Below, one piece after another: positions 59,466 to 64,000 of a stretch of DNA of 64,000 bases. Positions within the stretch are counted from its first letter, which is position 1. Each line of letters starts with the position of its first letter. The notes beneath the pieces were generated by a model. It was not told where the DNA came from. It saw only the letters and a list, made by a program, of their open reading frames with translations, and did not search any database. A program made the translations under genes and the position numbers. The stretch comes from Bacteroidales bacterium (GTDB taxonomy: Bacteria > Bacteroidota > Bacteroidia > Bacteroidales > Lentimicrobiaceae), in the NCBI GenBank assembly GCA_016709025.1, contig JADJEQ010000004.1, forward strand, positions 186,001 through 250,000, given 5' to 3'.

Positions 59466-60525
59466 TTTGAATGGTCAGATTTACACGATAAAGATTGCAG
59501 TGATTGCTTAACTCCAAAGTATGTTTCCCTGGATAAATCAGGTTCAGCCGTTTTCTGATCAGGTCATTGCCCAGGCCGTTGCTCTCCTGTTTTAATTTCC
59601 GCTTTGCGTCGAACTTGTTTTCACAGACGAACCGGATGGTCTCCTTTTCGATCAATATCCGGACATTGATGGCATCGTTGATTTTCTTATTGGTGGTATG
59701 CTTAAAGGCATTTTCAATAAACTGAATAAAAACCATGGGGGCGATTGTTTTATTGCCGGGGGACCCTGTAATCTGAAGACTTACATAGGTCGGATTCGAG
59801 GTTCTTATCTTTTGCAGTTCTATGTATTTCTCAATGTATTCAATCTCCTTTTCAAGCAAAACCGTATCCGTTTTGGTTTCATACAGCATATAACGCAGGA
59901 TATCGGACAGCTTGTTCAGATACCTGGATGCCACCACAGCATCTTCCAGTATCAGCACATCGATGTTGTTCAGGGTATTGAACAGAAAATGAGGGTCCAG
60001 CTGGGCCTTTACCAGGGCCATTTCGGTTTCATGGTTTTTTTGTTTCAGCTCTTCTTTCAGTTTTATTTCATCTACCCAGGTAATAAAGCCTTTCATGACC
60101 AGTGCCACCAATCCGGAGATCGACGCAATAAAGCTCATAATCACGATGGTCCTGACAGCGGTGGATCGGCCGTTCACCCCGCCCTTATCCATATCAATCA
60201 ATTGGCCCGATTCTATCAGATAGCGCATCAGGATATAGGCTACAACAGAAGCGGCTGCTGAAATCAGGAGGCCGGAGACAATGGATAGCAAATACTTTTT
60301 TTGCTGCAGGTATCTTGGGAATACCAGGAAATAGCATCCGTAATAGGTGATAAGCGAAGGAAAGAAAGCGAACAGGAACAGGGATTCGAAGGCATTCACA
60401 ATTCTCGCTGTCTGATCCACGGTATGACTGCTGCTTCGGTAGAAAACCGCCAGCATAATCGCGATCAGCAGCAGGTAGCACACCCAAAAGCCAATATGCA
60501 GGAAAACAACGATTGACTTTCTCAT
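59458..60525 (-). CDS. LytS/YehU-family sensor histidine kinase
   Basis: 355 residues. Four membrane helices in residues 1-150, then a His_kinase domain with DPHFLFNTLNNID (phospho-acceptor His) and a HATPase domain with MVFIQFIENAFKHTT and NGLGNDLIRKRL. It senses an unknown signal at the membrane and phosphorylates the adjacent LytTR regulator. Gene pair overlap of 8 bases. Confidence 0.93.
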   Translation of the reverse strand: MRKSIVVFLHIGFWVCYLLLIAIMLAVFYRSSSHTVDQTARIVNAFESLFLFAFFPSLITYYGCYFLVFPRYLQQKKYLLSIVSGLLISAAASVVAYILMRYLIESGQLIDMDKGGVNGRSTAVRTIVIMSFIASISGLVALVMKGFITWVDEIKLKEELKQKNHETEMALVKAQLDPHFLFNTLNNIDVLILEDAVVASRYLNKLSDILRYMLYETKTDTVLLEKEIEYIEKYIELQKIRTSNPTYVSLQITGSPGNKTIAPMVFIQFIENAFKHTTNKKINDAINVRILIEKETIRFVCENKFDAKRKLKQESNGLGNDLIRKRLNLIYPGKHTLELSNHCNLYRVNLTIQNG

Positions 60526-60869
60526 GGGTGATTCTCTGTTTTTTTTGGGCCGGATACCTGCACTGTACAGGCGGGGAATGCGCCGGAAGGAGGATTAACT
60601 TAAACAGGCATAAAACCCATTGAAGCACAAACAGTTATTTGGTGTTAAAGTTCATTGGGAGCAGAGAGGTGGGATAATGGAACGATGGAAGGATGGAAAG
60701 ATGGAATGATGGAATACTGGAATGATGGAAGGATGGATTGATGGGAAAAAGGAATAAAGGGAAAAGGGCATTCGATCAGTTTGATATTTAGGGTGAATAC
60801 TACACAGCCGATCCCGGCTGGCCGTTGCAGACAACTCTCTTCTTTGATATTGTTTGGTGGGAAGACTAT
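60526..60869. repeat. Spacer with GGAAGGATGG-type repeat
   Basis: GGAACGATGGAAGGATGG-type run at 60675-60750. No gene. Confidence 0.7.
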
Positions 60870-61346
60870 CTACAACTCTTGTGTATTGGTTGCTTGTTTT
60901 TTTCTTCCTTTGAACTTATACGATATTCCCAGATATGCTCTTAAAATCCCGCTGCTGAATTCCCGGTTGAAGTAAGGTGATAATTCAAAGACCACATGCA
61001 CATTGCTCCATTTCACGATGGGTTTGAATCTTGCACCCATGGCCACTGAATAGCCTCCGACATAGCTACCGTCGTTGAATCCATCGATCAGAATCATTTT
61101 AAAGCTTACCCCGGTATAGAGGTTATAGAAATCCGTCCGCTTTAAATTGATCAGTGCCAGGAGTTCAGGATTGATGTTCCCGTAAAATGTATTGGTTTCA
61201 AGGCGCCCGTCTGCCCAGAAGAGCCTGTCGGGATTTGAGGTAATGGACAGCGTATTGTTAAAAGGAAAATAACCAAGTGAAAGTTGCTGGGCATTTACCT
61301 CAGGCAGAACAAGCATCAGCAAAAAGAGCATTCGGATTTTTCTCAT
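60870..61346 (-). CDS. Secreted hypothetical protein, coupled to the xylanase gene
   Basis: 158 residues from ATG 61346 (MRKIRMLFLLMLVLPEVNAQ, signal peptide). The start overlaps the xylanase stop in an ATGA, so translation is coupled. The mature part is beta-rich (SLGYFPFNNTLSI, FYNLYTGVSFKMILID, GILRAYLGISYKFKG) and resembles a small outer-membrane barrel. Function unknown. Confidence 0.65.
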   Translation of the reverse strand: MRKIRMLFLLMLVLPEVNAQQLSLGYFPFNNTLSITSNPDRLFWADGRLETNTFYGNINPELLALINLKRTDFYNLYTGVSFKMILIDGFNDGSYVGGYSVAMGARFKPIVKWSNVHVVFELSPYFNREFSSGILRAYLGISYKFKGRKKQATNTQEL

Positions 61347-62398
61347 GGGGTTAAGGCTTCTTTGATACCACAATACATTGGTTTCGGTTTATACTGATCA
61401 TCCCACATACATGGCCAGTCAATTCTGTTGAAATTTGCTCTGATCCATGTGTCAGCGTCTGAAACATTCCAGAAACTGATTCCATACCGGTATCTTTTTT
61501 CGAGATTCATATAACCCCGGACGATCATTTCCAGCTTCCTTTTCTGCCGCATCAGCATAGCATCTGTAGGTGAACTATGCGTTTCATATAAATTAAGCGA
61601 TATATCCATTTCCGAATAGTAAACGAGGAAGTCGCTTTTCTGTATCTTCAATGCCATGTCGTTGATCTCCTGCACTTCCGGAAACTGATCATAGATATGC
61701 AACTGACAGCCCACGCCATGCACGGGAACGCCATTACTCTTTAAACTCCGTAACAGTTGAAGAACGGCTTCGAGTTTATTTCTGTTCAAAGCCAGGTTAT
61801 AATCGTTGTAGAATAGTTTTGCGTCGGGATTTGCCTGGTGTGCCCAGAGAAAGGCTTTGGAAATATAGGATGCCCCGATATTTTTCTTCCAGATAGAATT
61901 TCTCAGGGTTCCATCTTCATTAAAAGCCTCATTCACCACGATCCAGGAATCAATTTTTCCCTTGTACCTCGAAACAATCGTTTGAATATGGTCTTTCAGA
62001 ATGGCTTCCCATTCCTGTTCAGAACCCTGAAACCCGGACAACCAATCGGGCAAATAGTCGTGATACACCAGACTATGCCCGATGATGTCTTTTTGGTAGG
62101 TTTCGGCAAATTTCACAAGGGTATCATAATCGGTCCAGTCATAAATATCCTGATATGGATGTACCCTTCCGTAAAGCCATGCTGTTTCTCCGGAAATCCG
62201 GTTGAACTGGTTGATGGTGATTCCCCTGTATCTGTCGTCGGTAAGCAGTAATTCCGTTGATATTGCCACGCCAATGGGAAAATCTGCATTCCCGTATAAT
62301 GATTCATTGTCATCACAATAAGAGATTTCATCCTTTACGCAGGTCGTAAACACAAAACCCATCGATAAAATCAGCAGGATTCGTAGCGCGTATCTCAT
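61343..62398 (-). CDS. GH10 endo-beta-1,4-xylanase lipoprotein
   Basis: 351 residues from ATG 62398 (MRYALRILLILSMG), lipobox FTTC; an ATG five codons upstream is possible. TIM-barrel glycosidase of family 10. Seen: IGHSLVYHDYLPDWL, acid/base Glu in IVVNEAFNEDG, GVGCQLHIYDQFP, nucleophile Glu in LVYYSEMDISL, and FWNVSDADTWI. Cuts xylan outside the inner membrane. Paired with a small coupled gene, with no SusC/D pair next to it. Confidence 0.92.
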   Translation of the reverse strand: MRYALRILLILSMGFVFTTCVKDEISYCDDNESLYGNADFPIGVAISTELLLTDDRYRGITINQFNRISGETAWLYGRVHPYQDIYDWTDYDTLVKFAETYQKDIIGHSLVYHDYLPDWLSGFQGSEQEWEAILKDHIQTIVSRYKGKIDSWIVVNEAFNEDGTLRNSIWKKNIGASYISKAFLWAHQANPDAKLFYNDYNLALNRNKLEAVLQLLRSLKSNGVPVHGVGCQLHIYDQFPEVQEINDMALKIQKSDFLVYYSEMDISLNLYETHSSPTDAMLMRQKRKLEMIVRGYMNLEKRYRYGISFWNVSDADTWIRANFNRIDWPCMWDDQYKPKPMYCGIKEALTP

Positions 62399-63314
62399 AA
62401 GCTTGCACTTCATGTAAACAAATCAAAAACAAGCCAGTCTTCAGCACATAGCGTTCAGAATTCAGCCCCGGCATGTTTTATCAAAAATAGAATTAATTTC
62501 AAAGTTATGATAAAAATGAAGGGTTAAAACTACGTGAAAGTCTTTAAGGTTGAGGTTTCAGGGTTTCAGGGTTTCAGGGTTTCAGAGTTTCAGGGTTTCA
62601 GGGTTTCAGGGTTTCAGTTTCAGAGTTTCAGGGTTTCAGGGTTTCAGGGTTTCAGTTTCAGGTTTCAGAGTTTCAGAGTTTCAGGGTTTCAGGGTTTCAG
62701 AATTACAAGGTTCAAGGGTTCAAAGGTTCAAGAGTTCGAGAGTTCATGGGTTCATCCCGCATTCGCGGGACTTAGGGTTTCAGGCCTGCCCGACTGACCA
62801 ATGCAATGCTGAAATTGAGCATGAACTATGTCGGTCAGGCGGGGTCTCAGAGTTTAGCTTCGCTGACCTTCGGTTCAGAATTACAGGTGGCTGAGTGTTT
62901 TGCGACATAATCGTGTTCGTTGACGTAATCAGGATTCGCAAAATGTATCGAAGCCATAGTGTTTCAGATTTTCAGAATTTCAGGGTTTAAAGGTGCAGTT
63001 TGCGCGCGTCTTATCTTCTGACGCGTGCAAACGGTTTACGATTGATAAATGACCAACCCCTGTCATCTTCGCATTATGCTCAATTTTTTTTGAGTGAACC
63101 CTCGGGGTGACAGGTTGTGGTTAAGGATAAGCGGTTCGACGCTCCAGCATATGTTGGTGGGACAACCGGTTTTAAGTAATCTGACCGCAATATGATTGGT
63201 TATTTTGCAAAAAGACTGAATACCACCATGAAACCCGGCAGAATGCACAAAACTTTCCTAAACCAATAAACACCGGTCTCCTGATGTCGCAGTGATCAGC
63301 CAGCCAACAGATAT
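62399..63314. repeat. Gene-free repeat spacer
   Basis: A GGTTTCAGGGTTTCAGGG run spans 62555-62705, then GGTTCAAGGGTTCAAAGG (62709-62735), a CAGGCGGGG block like that at 52880 and unremarkable sequence to 63314. No gene. Confidence 0.8.
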
Positions 63315-64000
63315 TTACCTGAACCCATAACTGAATAAATTCCTCCGTTTAAAGCGGTCGGTCCCCGGCCTGTAATAGGCATTTACCCATTCGCCGGAGG
63401 TTGATTTCAGGAACCTTCGTCTGGACTGTTCCGTTTCACTGCTGGTGTCGATGCTGTGCAGATACCTGAAATACCAATGGTCGAACAGCCTGAAGAATTC
63501 GCTTAAATAGATATCCTGAACCCTTGTTTTACCTTTTTCATTGCTGCAAGGGATAATCACCATATTTTCATCGTTGGAAGAGGTTGAATTGGTGCTGAAA
63601 TTCGCGGAACCGGTAACGACAAAAGGAACCGGTCCAAACGGGTCTTTGATCATATATTTTGTATGGATGTAAAGCACATTGGAGCCATTCAGGCCACTGT
63701 GAATTTCATTCAGCCATTGCCCCCATGCCCCGTCGAACTTCGCGCCCGGGGCTACCACCACATCCGGGTCGGGATTGAATCTTTTGGCAGCATCCGACTG
63801 CTTTGAACCGCTGTTCAGCATCACATACCTGATTGCTTTTGAATCCTTTTCCAGGATGGTTTCAAACCGTTCGTCCAGGTTGAAGGGTAAGGTGATCGTA
63901 GCCAGGCTTCCGGCCGAATCCAGCAAATCAGCGTAGGTGTCGAGCATCCTGTTTCCCGCCCTTGGACTGAAGATCACCGTCATTTTAGTGGTTGAAATTT
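63315..64000 (-). CDS. Phospholipase D-like protein, 5' end outside window
   Basis: C-terminal part, at least 228 residues; the frame stays open past 64000. HTKYMIKD with GSANFS after it is an HxKx4D motif, the second HKD half of the phospholipase D superfamily. The first half should lie beyond the window. Members cut or transfer phosphodiester groups, or serve as nucleases. An ATG at 63983 is internal to the domain. The tail is basic (SRRRFLKS, RFKRRN). Confidence 0.82.
   Translation of the reverse strand, partial: ISTTKMTVIFSPRAGNRMLDTYADLLDSAGSLATITLPFNLDERFETILEKDSKAIRYVMLNSGSKQSDAAKRFNPDPDVVVAPGAKFDGAWGQWLNEIHSGLNGSNVLYIHTKYMIKDPFGPVPFVVTGSANFSTNSTSSNDENMVIIPCSNEKGKTRVQDIYLSEFFRLFDHWYFRYLHSIDTSSETEQSRRRFLKSTSGEWVNAYYRPGTDRFKRRNLFSYGFR

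Noticed and set aside
62534..62894. Two overlapping + strand ORFs of repeated GFQGFRVSE-type residues
   Set aside because: Both are products of the GGTTTCAG tandem repeat.

Overview
The window is a piece of a Bacteroidota chromosome. Direct signs are two large secreted proteins ending in type IX secretion (T9SS) sorting domains, a TonB-dependent receptor with a carboxypeptidase-like N-terminal domain, Fibrobacter-type FISUMP lipoproteins, a HECLGH-type dipeptidyl peptidase III, a LytS/LytTR pair and one good TTTG/TAnnTTTG-like promoter. The order is probably Bacteroidales or a near relative, but no marker in the window fixes it. No rRNA, tRNA or CRISPR array was recognised.

Layout. 1-11.6 kb is ordinary housekeeping on the + strand: the 3' part of a peptidase, a porin, a copper-exporting ATPase, an OmpA protein with thrombospondin type 3 repeats, and an MlaE-MlaF-MlaD lipid transport operon with two tiny trailing genes. 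An ArsR-type regulator and a 1886-residue multi-PAS hybrid kinase follow on the - strand.

From about 18.5 to 41.5 kb every recognised gene is on the - strand. The genes are mostly small and functionally unrelated: lipoproteins, FISUMP proteins, an M60-like peptidase, a DHFR-family protein, an acetyltransferase, an amidohydrolase, an XRE regulator, an LRR protein, four propeller proteins, an isochorismatase-like hydrolase and a DUF1801 protein. They are separated by imperfect palindromes. At five loci the short sequence before the gene(s) is the reverse complement of the sequence just after the stop (8-11 matching bases). That is the R'/R'' relation expected of integron cassettes with attC sites. 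No integrase is in the window. I read this as a probable integron cassette array (CALIN-like) and consider it the most interesting content.

42-64 kb is more conventional: a GH53 galactanase lipoprotein, a serine hydrolase with a T9SS tail, small secreted proteins behind duplicated leaders, a dead retropepsin gene, a beta-barrel protein, an aldo/keto reductase, a DUF4386 protein, a TonB receptor, a LytS/LytTR two-component pair, a GH10 xylanase with a translationally coupled partner, and part of a phospholipase D-like protein. Spacers are loaded with short-period repeats. Around 51.3-52.4 kb there is an almost C-free stretch that may be an assembly artefact. Several genes carry single-base deletions in short homopolymers, so some broken genes may be sequencing errors.
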